Origin: Rubellimicrobium thermophilum DSM 16684
GTDB taxonomy: Bacteria; Pseudomonadota; Alphaproteobacteria; Rhodobacterales; Rhodobacteraceae
Assembly: GCF_000442315.1 (NCBI RefSeq)
Contig: NZ_KE557318.1
Span: 1 to 64,000, forward strand
Direction: 5' to 3'
DNA: 64,000 nt
Shown here: positions 1 to 7,532 of the stretch, piece by piece
Numbering within the stretch: position 1 is the first letter of the stretch
Layout: the number at the start of each line of letters is the position of its first letter
Program-made: the position numbers and the translations under genes
Notes under the pieces: model-generated
The model's database searches: none
What the model was told of the DNA's origin: nothing
What the model saw: the letters and a program-made list of their open reading frames with translations, nothing else

Positions 1-49
1 CCTGGAAACCGACTTCTAGGCTTCTCGCCTGCCGCGGCTCGCGGGTGGT

Positions 50-529
50 TCAGGATCTCGCTGCGTTCCGGGAGTACACGTCCAGCGAACCGTCGCGACG
101 GATCAGCAGGACGTCATAGGCATCGCGCTCGTCCTCCGGCCCCATGCCGGGCGAACCGTAGGGCATACCAGGGACCGCAAGCCCGACCGCGTCGGGGCGT
201 TCGGCCAGCAGGCGCCGGATGTCGACGGCAGGAACGTGGCCTTCAAGCGCATAGCCATCGACCACGCCGGTATGGCAGGAGAAAGCCTTCGCCGGGACGC
301 CATGGTCCATCTTGAAGCGGATCAGCAGCGTTCCCATCGACACTTCGTCCGTCACGGTGAAGCCTTGCTCGCGCAGGTAGTCGACCCAGGCATCGCAGCA
401 TTCACAGCCGCGTCCCTTGACGACATGGATCGGTGGTTCCGCTTGCGACCAGGCGGCGCGCCCCGGGACCGCGACGCTGGCCGCTGCCGCAAGCAGCAGG
501 TTGCGCCGTCCGATGTGCTGCCCGCTCAT
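50..529 (-). CDS. DUF411 family periplasmic metal-binding protein
   Basis: A 159-aa exported protein of the DUF411 family, usually found with copper-handling genes. The N-terminus has a twin-arginine-like stretch (GRRNLLL) before a hydrophobic segment, so Tat export is possible. The family's Cys motif GCECCDAW follows near residue 42, with a second conserved SCHTG and the glycine-rich PGMPYGSPGM near residue 120. The start overlaps the stop of the upstream peptidase gene by four bases (ATGA), making it the last gene of the leftward copper operon. Binding of copper is inferred from family context. The biochemical role of DUF411 is not well defined. Confidence 0.85.
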   Translation of the reverse strand: MSGQHIGRRNLLLAAAASVAVPGRAAWSQAEPPIHVVKGRGCECCDAWVDYLREQGFTVTDEVSMGTLLIRFKMDHGVPAKAFSCHTGVVDGYALEGHVPAVDIRRLLAERPDAVGLAVPGMPYGSPGMGPEDERDAYDVLLIRRDGSLDVYSRNAARS

Positions 530-1689
530 CCCCGATCCCCTACTACCAAAGCTTCAAAGCCCGTCTCGCGGCGCCATGTCGTCAGCGCATCAAGATCCTC
601 GGACGAGGCAATCTCTTGTTCCGGCAGGGCGTCCCGGTCCGTCGGATCGACCGGCCGACCGTCAACGCGGACCTCGTAGTGCAGGTTCGGGCCACTTACG
701 AGGCCCGTCGCGCCAACGGCACCGATGCTGTCACCTGCCTTGACCCGGGTGCCTTCCCGAACATCCTCGGCAATCTCGGACAGATGGGCATAGCGCGTCA
801 CAACCCCGCCGCCGTGATCGATGTCGATGGTCAGACCGTAACCTCGGATCGTACCGGCAAAGACCACACGCCCGGCACCGGTGGCCGAGACCTCGGTTCC
901 GACCGGAGCGGCATAGTCGATCCCGGTGTGCATCCGCACGCCCCCGAGAACAGGATGGTTGCGTCGCCCGAAGACAGACGACAGCCGGGCACCGAGGATC
1001 GGCGCGGCAGACCGCTGGACGGCTTCCCCGTCCTCGAACACGATGACGGGTCCTGCGGCTTCGGTGGCGACGAGCTCAAGCACCCGGTCTGCAAGTTCCA
1101 GCCGCGCATAGTTCAGCCGAGGCTCGCCCGCGATGCTGCCGTCAGGAAGCTGGTCTTCCTGCCAGACCAGCGCGAAGGTCTCGCCGCCCTGCAGATCGCG
1201 CCGGAAATCGACCTGGCCCGCGAGGAGCGCAGTCAGGTCCACGGCGAAGCGCTCCGGCGCGTTGCGCGCGACGAGGGCTTCGTAAAGCGTGCCGTCAAGC
1301 ACCAGCGTCTCCCGCCGGTCCGTCTCACGGATCGGAGGCTCAAGGCGCTCGGCTGTCACCTGGCCATTGAACGTCAATGCAATCTCGACGCCATCTTCCA
1401 CGAAAAGCGACAGGCGCGTCAGGCTGGTCGGATCGCCCGATGCGGCCGTCCACTCGACGCGATGACCGGGTCGCAGGTCGGTCAGGTCGTAGACCCCCGC
1501 AAGCGCCAGGGCGGCCTCGGCCCGGATGCCCGCGGGGACACCTGCGCGGTCAAGCACGCTGTCGAGCGTGTCGCCTGAGGCGACCGTCACATCGATCACG
1601 GCTGGACCGTACGCGGTCGGCGGGTCGGCAACAGCCCGCAAGGGCACAAGAGTGGTGGCGACGAGGACGATGAGGGCAGAGCGGATCAT
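526..1689 (-). CDS. M23 family (LytM-type) metallopeptidase, exported
   Basis: A 387-aa secreted protein. The ATG at 1689 is chosen because it begins a clear signal peptide (MIRSALIVLVATTLVPL...AVA) and has AAAGG upstream; the reading frame stays open further upstream but overlaps the Sco gene. After a roughly 230-residue N-terminal region the C-terminal third is an M23 domain with the zinc ligands in MHTGIDYAAP (H, D) and the LHYEVRV motif, plus RYAHL. M23 enzymes cut peptidoglycan cross-bridges or act as regulators of amidases. It lies 16 bases after the sco gene and is co-transcribed with it. Its link to copper handling is only by operon membership. Confidence 0.88.
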   Translation of the reverse strand: MIRSALIVLVATTLVPLRAVADPPTAYGPAVIDVTVASGDTLDSVLDRAGVPAGIRAEAALALAGVYDLTDLRPGHRVEWTAASGDPTSLTRLSLFVEDGVEIALTFNGQVTAERLEPPIRETDRRETLVLDGTLYEALVARNAPERFAVDLTALLAGQVDFRRDLQGGETFALVWQEDQLPDGSIAGEPRLNYARLELADRVLELVATEAAGPVIVFEDGEAVQRSAAPILGARLSSVFGRRNHPVLGGVRMHTGIDYAAPVGTEVSATGAGRVVFAGTIRGYGLTIDIDHGGGVVTRYAHLSEIAEDVREGTRVKAGDSIGAVGATGLVSGPNLHYEVRVDGRPVDPTDRDALPEQEIASSEDLDALTTWRRETGFEALVVGDRG

Positions 1690-1705
1690 CTGGCAGAATG
1701 ACCTT

Positions 1706-2308
1706 TCAGCTGATGGTTCGGCGGATCTTCGGAACGGCGAAACGCCGATCCTCGTGATAATCAATGATGCTGGCAAAGCGCCCGTCCGGGTGGAACAGGA
1801 ACACCCCGGCTGTATGGTTGACCGTATAATCGCCATCGCGCGGCACCTTCTCGAACCACGCGCGAAATCCCGCGGCGGCGCGTTCGACCTCGGCCAACGG
1901 GCCCGTCAGGCCGGTGATGCGCGGATCGAAATTCGCGAGGTAGTCGGACAGGACGGCCGGCGTGTCACGTTCAGGGTCCACCGAGATCAGGGTGACGTTC
2001 AGGCGGTCAGCCTCGGGACCGAGATCCTCGAGCCAGCCCGAGATGTCGCTGAGCGTGGTCGGACAGACGTCGGGACAGAAGGTAAAGCCGAAGAAGATCA
2101 TGGTCGGGCGCCCGATCCAGTCGGACGGCCGGACGGTTGCGCCGCGCTGGTCGGTCAGCGTGAAGTCCATTTCGGCGATCGGCAAAGGCAGACGTGGGTC
2201 TGTGGCAGGCGCGGTGCCGCGGCTGCGCCATGCCCCGAGGCCGAGCGTGAAAGCCAGCGCCCCCGCCACCCCGCCGAGGCCGAGGATCACTGCCCTGCGT
2301 GTTCGCAA
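1706..2308 (-). CDS. SCO1/SenC family copper chaperone (first copy)
   Basis: A 200-aa membrane-anchored thioredoxin-fold protein that delivers copper to the CuA site of cytochrome oxidase or acts as a thiol reductase in the periplasm. An N-terminal anchor (VILGLGGVAGALAFTLGLG) is followed by the family's CPDVCP copper-binding motif near residue 78 and the conserved distal histidine in TVNHTAG. The longest start is TTG at 2308, overlapping the PCuAC gene by 22 bases. A GTG at 2290 would overlap by only four bases but removes the basic residues before the anchor. A second Sco gene lies two genes upstream. Confidence 0.9.
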   Translation of the reverse strand: MRTRRAVILGLGGVAGALAFTLGLGAWRSRGTAPATDPRLPLPIAEMDFTLTDQRGATVRPSDWIGRPTMIFFGFTFCPDVCPTTLSDISGWLEDLGPEADRLNVTLISVDPERDTPAVLSDYLANFDPRITGLTGPLAEVERAAAGFRAWFEKVPRDGDYTVNHTAGVFLFHPDGRFASIIDYHEDRRFAVPKIRRTIS

Positions 2309-2760
2309 TCCGGCCCCTCCGCCCGCATGGACAGGACCTCGACCGGCACCGTCACCTCGCCCGCGTCGCGGAAGGTCAATGTCACGGGGAAGCCCTCGCC
2401 TTCCTTCAGGGTGGTTGTCAGGCCCATCAGCATTCCGTGATAGCCCCCGGGCGCCAGCGCCACCGTCTGTCCCGCCGGAACCGGAACCGACATGGCGTGC
2501 GGCATCGAGGCGACGCCGTCCGTCACGACAGTTTCGTGCAGCATCGGCATTCCCGCGACGGGCGTCGCGATGCCGACCAGCGCGTCATCGGCGCTGCCTG
2601 TGTTGGTGATCTCGACATAGAGCACGCCGGGGCGTTCGGCGCCGATCGTCGCGCGGGACCATGCGTGCTCGATCATCAGGTTTCCGATGGTGAAGGTTTC
2701 GCAGGCCAGGGCAGGCAGGCCGACAAGGGACAGAAGGGCGGCAAGGATCGGGGTTCTCAT
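2287..2760 (-). CDS. Copper chaperone PCu(A)C
   Basis: A 157-aa periplasmic protein of the PCuAC (DUF461) family, which binds Cu(I) through a Met/His site and works with Sco proteins to metallate the CuA centre of cytochrome c oxidase. A signal peptide ends at ALA-CETF. The methionine and histidine ligands appear in MPMLHETV, ASMPHAM and YHGMLMGL, matching the family pattern of H/M residues spread over about 40 positions. A short C-terminal tail carries a Cys and a His (DCEHAG). It lies between two Sco genes, a typical arrangement, and starts six bases after the upstream stop. Confidence 0.9.
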   Translation of the reverse strand: MRTPILAALLSLVGLPALACETFTIGNLMIEHAWSRATIGAERPGVLYVEITNTGSADDALVGIATPVAGMPMLHETVVTDGVASMPHAMSVPVPAGQTVALAPGGYHGMLMGLTTTLKEGEGFPVTLTFRDAGEVTVPVEVLSMRAEGPDCEHAGQ

Positions 2761-2766
2761 GGAGCC

Positions 2767-3360
2767 TCACAGTCTGGAACGAAGGTCATTCAGGATGTCA
2801 CTGGCGGGCGTGCCGTAGGCGAACTGGCGCAGCCAGTCGCCATCGGGCCCGATCAGGTAGAGCGCCGGGCTGTGCGACATGGTGTAGCCATCCGGCGCGG
2901 CCGGGTCGTCCTGGCGTTCGAAGTAGATGTGGAAGCTCTCCGCGGCGGCGCGCGTCTGCACCTCGTCTCCGGCGAGGCCCAGGATCGCCGGGTGGAAGGC
3001 GGATGTGTAGGCGGCAAGCCCCAGACGGCGGTCGCGGACGGGATCGACGGAGATGAAGATCGGTTGCACCTTGTCGGCGTCCGATCCGAGGTCATCCATG
3101 ACCTGCGCGACCTCGGACAGCGTGGTGGGGCACACGTCCGGACAGCTCGTGAAGCCGAAGAACATCAGAAGGTGCTTTCCCGCGAAGTCCGCCTCGGTGC
3201 GGATCCGGCCCTCGGCGTCGGGCAACGAAAACACCGGGCGAAACGCGGCCTCGGCCCGGGGCGGGGTTGCCGGATCGGCCACCAGAACCCAGGTTCCATA
3301 GGCCAGACAGGCCAGGCCCGCGGCTGCCCAAAGGGCTTTCTGGAATGTTGTCAGTCTCAT
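2767..3360 (-). CDS. SCO1/SenC family copper chaperone (second copy, operon leader)
   Basis: A 197-aa Sco protein, first gene of the leftward copper operon. It has an N-terminal membrane anchor, CPDVCP near residue 74 within MFFGFTSCPDVCP, and the conserved histidine in TMSHSPALY. It shares the fold and motifs of the other Sco gene in this operon but is clearly divergent in the rest. The ATG at 3360 is about 18 bases downstream of the predicted transcription start of a CueR-type promoter. Two Sco proteins flanking PCuAC suggest one reductase and one copper carrier, an inference. Confidence 0.9.
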   Translation of the reverse strand: MRLTTFQKALWAAAGLACLAYGTWVLVADPATPPRAEAAFRPVFSLPDAEGRIRTEADFAGKHLLMFFGFTSCPDVCPTTLSEVAQVMDDLGSDADKVQPIFISVDPVRDRRLGLAAYTSAFHPAILGLAGDEVQTRAAAESFHIYFERQDDPAAPDGYTMSHSPALYLIGPDGDWLRQFAYGTPASDILNDLRSRL

Positions 3361-3384
3361 GCGGTCCCTGTCTATGATGCGGCG

Positions 3385-3415
3385 TGCCTAAACCCTCCAG
3401 CGGCTTGAGGTTCAA
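3385..3415 (-). promoter_or_regulatory. CueR/MerR-type promoter for the copper operon
   Basis: Read on the minus strand, a -35 TTGAAC (3410-3415) and -10 TAGGCA (3385-3390) are separated by a 19-base spacer containing CTCAAGCCGCTGGAGGGTT, an imperfect dyad. The overlong spacer and this dyad are the hallmark of promoters activated by copper-sensing MerR proteins (CueR/HmrR). It drives the Sco-PCuAC-Sco-M23-DUF411 operon. No CueR gene lies in the window, so the regulator would act in trans. Confidence 0.72.
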
Positions 3416-3449
3416 GCGAAAAAGCCCGGTGTCACGGAAAGATGAGGCG

Positions 3450-4772
3450 TCAGCCGAGCAGAACCGTCGCCAGCAGATTGATGTTCAGCACGATGATCGT
3501 GACCGCGATCAGCGCGCAGAGCGCGGTAAGCCAGCGGGGGGCCACCAGATCGCCCATCTTGGCCCGGCTTGCCGTGAACATCACCAGCGGCACGATGGCG
3601 AAGGGAAGCTGGAAGGACAGCACGACCTGGCTCAGGATCAGGAGCTGGCCGGTCTCCTCGCTGCCGTAAAGCAGGATCACGGCCATCGCCGGGACAATGG
3701 CGATCAGCCGGGTGATCAGCCGCCGCAACACCGGGCTGATGCGGAAGGCGATGAACCCTTCCATCACGATCTGCCCTGACATCGTGGCTGTCACGGTCGC
3801 GTTCAGCCCACAGCACAGAAGCGCGATGCCGAACAGGGTCGGGGCGATGGCGCTGCCAAGCAGCGGCGAAAGCAACGCATGCGCCTGATCGATCTCGACG
3901 ATTTCGGTTGTGCCGCTGGCGTGGAACGTCGCGGCGGCGAGGATCAGGATCGACGAGTTGACCAGAAGCGCCAGCATCAGCGCGATGGTCGAATCCCAGG
4001 TCGCAAGCCGCAGCGCCTCGCGCTTGCCGCCCGGATCCTGTCCGAAGGCCCGGGTCTGCACGATCCCGGAATGGAGGTACAGGTTGTGCGGCATCACGGT
4101 CGCGCCGATGATGCCGAGCGCGATGTAAAGCATCTGCGGATTGGTCACGATCTCGGTCGAGGGCGCAAAGCCCGCGATCACCGCGCCCCAGTCGGGGTCG
4201 GCCATCGCGATCTGCACGAAGAAACAGGCCGCGATCACCGCCAGAAGTGCGATGATGAAGGCCTCGATCCACCGAAATCCCTTGTTCTGCAGCCAGAGGA
4301 TCAGGAACACGTCGGCCGCGGTGATGAAGATGCCGATCTCGAGCGGGATGCCGAACAGAAGGTTCAGGCCGATGGCCGTGCCGATCACCTCCGCGAGGTC
4401 GGTGGCGATGATCGCCGCTTCGGCAAACAGCCAGAGCGGCACCGACACCCAGCGCGGAAAGGCATCCCGGCAAGCCTGCGCCAGGTCGCGGCCCGAGGCG
4501 ATGGCGAGCCGCGCGCAGAGCGATTGCAGAAGGATCGCCATGATGTTCGACAACAGCGCAACGAAGAGCAGCGTGTAGCCGAAGGCCGCCCCCCCGGCGA
4601 GCGAGGTGGCCCAGTTCCCGGGGTCCATGTAGCCGACCGCGACGAGGTAGCCCGGTCCGATGAAGGCAAGGAACCGGCGGAAGGGCGACGCGCCGCGCGG
4701 CACTGCGATCGAACGGAACACTTCGGACAGGGACGGCGTGGTGCTGTCGGTACGCCAGGCATGGATCGGCAT
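3450..4772 (-). CDS. mntH: Nramp family Mn2+/H+ symporter MntH
   Basis: A 440-aa inner-membrane Nramp transporter that imports Mn2+ (and sometimes Fe2+) with protons. It shows the family's first-helix metal site DPGNW (near residue 51) and the helix-6 motif MPHNLYLHS, within about eleven hydrophobic segments. The length matches the family. It is divergent from mntR and a palindromic operator lies between them, which is the usual arrangement for Mn-repressed uptake. Confidence 0.95.
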   Translation of the reverse strand: MPIHAWRTDSTTPSLSEVFRSIAVPRGASPFRRFLAFIGPGYLVAVGYMDPGNWATSLAGGAAFGYTLLFVALLSNIMAILLQSLCARLAIASGRDLAQACRDAFPRWVSVPLWLFAEAAIIATDLAEVIGTAIGLNLLFGIPLEIGIFITAADVFLILWLQNKGFRWIEAFIIALLAVIAACFFVQIAMADPDWGAVIAGFAPSTEIVTNPQMLYIALGIIGATVMPHNLYLHSGIVQTRAFGQDPGGKREALRLATWDSTIALMLALLVNSSILILAAATFHASGTTEIVEIDQAHALLSPLLGSAIAPTLFGIALLCCGLNATVTATMSGQIVMEGFIAFRISPVLRRLITRLIAIVPAMAVILLYGSEETGQLLILSQVVLSFQLPFAIVPLVMFTASRAKMGDLVAPRWLTALCALIAVTIIVLNINLLATVLLG

Positions 4773-4818
4773 GGATGGAAGCCCCAGAAGGACGCGTCCG
4801 CAAAGGCCGGGCGCAATA

Positions 4819-4836
4819 TGTTAGATGGTGCTAACA
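4819..4836. promoter_or_regulatory. Probable MntR operator between mntH and mntR
   Basis: A perfect inverted repeat, TGTTAG-ATGGTG-CTAACA, lies in the 114-base divergent region between mntH and mntR. Its position upstream of mntH and next to an MntR gene supports a role as the Mn-MntR binding site that represses mntH. The arms are exact, seen directly; the assignment is by context. Confidence 0.75.
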
Positions 4837-4886
4837 ATTCTCCCCATGGCTTTACTTGTCAATCCGTCCCGTGCGATGCTTCTGCG

Positions 4887-5339
4887 ATGACAGGGATCGA
4901 TCCGAAGAACCGCATGGGCACCGATGACCGAGCCGCCGACCTGCGGGCCGAGGCGTTCCAGGGCGTGCGCGCGGCGCGCAGCCGCGAGCTTGCCGAGGAC
5001 TATGTCGAACTGATCGCCGAACTGATCCACGACCACGGCGAGGCGCGGCCGGTGGATATCGCCGCGCGGCTTGGCGTCCGGGTCCCGACGGTGACCAAGA
5101 CGCTCGACCGTCTGGCCCGGGAGGGCCTGATCACCCGGGCGCGGTATCGGTCCGTGTTCCTCACCGACGAGGGCCGCGCGCTGGCCCGGGAGTGCCGTCG
5201 GCGGCACGAGATCGTGCTGCGGTTCCTGCTGAGCCTGGGCCTCGACCCCGAAACCGCCGAGCGCGACGCCGAGGGGATCGAGCATCACGTCAGCGCGCGC
5301 ACGCTGGCCCTCTTCGCGGCCTTCGCCAGCAAGTCCTGA
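4887..5339 (+). CDS. mntR: Manganese-responsive transcriptional regulator MntR
   Basis: A 150-aa DtxR-family metalloregulator. An N-terminal winged helix (residues about 30-85, [28 protein letters not shown]) is followed by a helical metal-binding and dimerisation region with the family residues in [16 protein letters not shown] and EHHVSARTL. There is no SH3-like third domain, as in MntR. The start could also be the ATG at 4914. It represses mntH when Mn2+ is bound. Transcription runs divergently from mntH and converges on dsbA, leaving only eight bases between stops. Confidence 0.93.
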   Translation: MTGIDPKNRMGTDDRAADLRAEAFQGVRAARSRELAEDYVELIAELIHDHGEARPVDIAARLGVRVPTVTKTLDRLAREGLITRARYRSVFLTDEGRALARECRRRHEIVLRFLLSLGLDPETAERDAEGIEHHVSARTLALFAAFASKS

Positions 5340-5347
5340 CGGCGGCG

Positions 5348-6007
5348 TCAGGCGTTCTCGACGGCGAAGCGCACATCGGCGATCAGGCTTTCCGCGCTGA
5401 AGTTCTCCAGCCGTTTGCCGTTCAGGAAAAAGGTCGGCGTCTGCCGGATGTCCAGGGCTTCGACATCCGCCATGTCCTGGTTGATCGTTCCGGTGATGCC
5501 GGGAAAGAGCTTGTCCGTCTCGGCCCGGTCCAGATCGAGGCCCGCATTCCCGGCGATCTCCCAGGCCACGTCCATCTCGGGCGCCCCGTGGACCGCCCAG
5601 CCCGGCTGCTCTTCGAACAGGGCGTCAAGCACCGGTTCGAACTTGCCCTGCATCCGCGCCGCCTCGAGGATCCGGGCAGCCTCGTCCGACCCTTCGTGGA
5701 ACAGGGTATAGCGCAGCACAACGCGGACCTGATCCGGGAACAGCCGGAGGATCTCCTTGATGACCGGATGGTACGCCCGGCAGGCCTCGCAGGAGGGGTC
5801 GAAGAACTCGACCAGCGTGACGGGCGCATCGGCCGGGCCGAAGCTGGGCGAGTAGGGGCGGTCGAGGAGTGCTGCGTCCACGGGCGGCGCAGCGGCGGCG
5901 CGGGCATCGGCGTCTGCCTGACGCCGGGTGTTCACGACAAAGGCGCCGCCCCCGAAAGCGACGAGCCCAAGGGCTGAGGCCCCGATCAAGACAGTGCGGC
6001 GATTCAT
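5348..6007 (-). CDS. DsbA-like thiol:disulfide oxidoreductase
   Basis: A 219-aa periplasmic thioredoxin-fold protein with a hydrophobic N-terminal segment that may anchor it. The active site is CEAC in FFDPSCEACRAYHP (near residue 80), and the cis-proline loop is RQTPTFF. It would form or shuffle disulfides with the DsbB-like partner encoded directly upstream, whose stop overlaps this ATG by four bases. It is the last gene of the cadA operon. The long open frame upstream of the ATG at 6007 is not used. Confidence 0.88.
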   Translation of the reverse strand: MNRRTVLIGASALGLVAFGGGAFVVNTRRQADADARAAAAPPVDAALLDRPYSPSFGPADAPVTLVEFFDPSCEACRAYHPVIKEILRLFPDQVRVVLRYTLFHEGSDEAARILEAARMQGKFEPVLDALFEEQPGWAVHGAPEMDVAWEIAGNAGLDLDRAETDKLFPGITGTINQDMADVEALDIRQTPTFFLNGKRLENFSAESLIADVRFAVENA

Positions 6008-6441
6008 GCGCGGGTCCCCCTTGGAAGGATCAGACAGGCAAGGATGGCGGCAAAGGCCGCCAGCGAAAGGTAAGGAATGGGCAATCCCAGGATCACCTGC
6101 GCCGGGCCCGAGCAGGAAGGGCCGTTCTCGGTGCAGGGAACGACCGGAGCAGGCAGGAGCCCCGCATAAAGTCCGGAATGCCAGGCCGCGAGCGCCAGCC
6201 CGGCGATTCCGAACGGCAGGGCATAGACCCGCGCCAGGCGGTCGCCCCGCCAGATCGACAGGCCAAGGATCGGGACCAGCGGGAACATGGCGATACGCTG
6301 GTACCAGCACAGGGTGCAGGGCATCTGCCCCAGCACCTCGCCGATGAAGAGAGCCCCGAGGGTGGCGGCAAGAGCGATCACGAACGCAGTCGTCACCGCA
6401 AGGTCGTCCCGGGGCGGGGTGTCAGCGTCAGCCTTGGTCAC
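6004..6441 (-). CDS. DsbB-like disulfide bond formation protein
   Basis: A 145-aa four-helix membrane protein of the DsbB family, which reoxidises DsbA using quinone. The first cysteine pair is in [15 protein letters not shown], the family signature. The second pair is in the periplasmic loop ([12 protein letters not shown]). It overlaps dsbA at its 3' end and the lspA gene by 14 bases at its 5' end. The DsbA-DsbB pair inside a metal-efflux operon suggests help for periplasmic proteins damaged by thiophilic metals, an inference. Confidence 0.9.
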   Translation of the reverse strand: MTKADADTPPRDDLAVTTAFVIALAATLGALFIGEVLGQMPCTLCWYQRIAMFPLVPILGLSIWRGDRLARVYALPFGIAGLALAAWHSGLYAGLLPAPVVPCTENGPSCSGPAQVILGLPIPYLSLAAFAAILACLILPRGTRA

Positions 6442-6908
6442 GAACGGGCTCCTTGCGGCGGCGCTGTGGCAGGGACGACGCGAGGAGGCAGGCCGCTCCC
6501 AAGGTGATCGCCATGTCCGCGACGTTGAACGTCGGCCAGTGCCAGTCCTGCCAGAAGACGTCGAGGAAGTCCGTCACCGCACCCTGCCGCAGCCGGTCGA
6601 TGATGTTGCCAATCGCCCCGCCGACGATCAGGGCGAACCCCGTGCGCTCGACCGGATGGCGCGCGCGCAGGGCCATCACGGCGAACACCAGCGTCAGCCC
6701 GGCGGTCACGGCGGCCATCAGCAGCGGCCGACCGGACGATCGGACCGGACAGGAGGCCGAAGCTCGCGCCTTCGTTGAAACCGAGCGTCAGGTCGAGACC
6801 GGGAAGAATGGCAACGGGCTGGCCGGGCACCAGGCCGGAGAGCGCGGCCGCCTTGGTGGTCTGGTCGAGCAGAACCGTGGCCAGCACCACAATCGCAGGT
6901 CGGGTCAT
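6428..6908 (-). pseudogene. lspA: Lipoprotein signal peptidase LspA, frameshifted
   Basis: The two halves of a signal peptidase II lie in different frames. The N-terminal part (from ATG 6908) has LLDQTTKAA and the conserved [12 protein letters not shown]. The C-terminal part has [22 protein letters not shown] and the FNVADMAI motif, carrying both catalytic aspartates. One extra base near 6720-6745 breaks the frame. LspA cleaves prolipoprotein signal peptides in the inner membrane. A plasmid-type lspA beside a Pb/Cd ATPase recalls pbrB/pbrC of lead-resistance operons. The gene may be intact if the extra base is a read error. Confidence 0.85.
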
Positions 6909-7528
6909 GGAGCGGTTCCCTGGCGCAGCCCGATCCAGCGCGGCACGGCGGCGGTGTAGCGGTCGTAGTCCGCCCCGAGTGCCGCCCGCAGGGCCGTCTC
7001 CTCCGTGCGCACCTGTGTGACAGCCGACCACAGGAAGACGAGCGGCGCGACGACAGTGGGCAGCGATGACACCGCGAGCGCGACACCGGCCAGCAAGGCG
7101 AACTGCCCCACGAAGGTGGGGTTCCGGCTGTAGCGGTAGAGCCCGCCCGTGACGAGGGCGCCCGTCGCGCCGGGCACGACCCCCACCCGCCAGGAGGCGC
7201 CCATCGACATCTGTGCCGCAAAGGCGACCATCGCCCCCACGCCCGCGAGGAAGACACCGATCAACCCGGCGGCAACCGTCCGGCCTTCGGTCCAGAGCGG
7301 ATCGGCCTTGTGCAGCGCAGGCCATGCCAGCCAGAGAAGCGGCCCGAAGAAGGCAAGCACGAAGGCCGCACGAAACCCCAAGGCGGCCAGCCGCCCGCGT
7401 CCCCTTGCCTGCCCGAACAGCCAGACCGGCCTGCCCGCCGCCCGCGTCGCCGCCGTGGTCCCCCAGAGGAACAGTGCCAGATAGCCGAAGAGAAGGGCCA
7501 GCGCGGCCCAGCCGAAAGCCGACATCAT
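6905..7528 (-). CDS. Isoprenylcysteine carboxyl methyltransferase (ICMT) family membrane protein
   Basis: A 207-aa membrane protein with about five hydrophobic segments. The C-terminal half has the ICMT/PEMT-like motif GLYRYSRNPTFVGQFALLAG and the ending EETALRAALGADYDRY, which bind S-adenosylmethionine in this family. The substrate in bacteria is unknown. The gene overlaps lspA by four bases and follows the P-type ATPase by four bases, so it is co-expressed with metal efflux. Similar genes are common in metal-resistance islands. Confidence 0.85.
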   Translation of the reverse strand: MMSAFGWAALALLFGYLALFLWGTTAATRAAGRPVWLFGQARGRGRLAALGFRAAFVLAFFGPLLWLAWPALHKADPLWTEGRTVAAGLIGVFLAGVGAMVAFAAQMSMGASWRVGVVPGATGALVTGGLYRYSRNPTFVGQFALLAGVALAVSSLPTVVAPLVFLWSAVTQVRTEETALRAALGADYDRYTAAVPRWIGLRQGTAP

Positions 7529-7532
7529 CGCC

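Noticed and set aside
526-1836. Longer start for the M23 peptidase at 1836
   Set aside because: It would overlap the Sco gene by more than 100 bases and put 49 residues before a clear signal peptide; the ATG at 1689 fits.
3879-4886. Long plus-strand frame leading into mntR
   Set aside because: It is antisense to mntH and shows only out-of-frame composition; mntR starts at 4887 or 4914.
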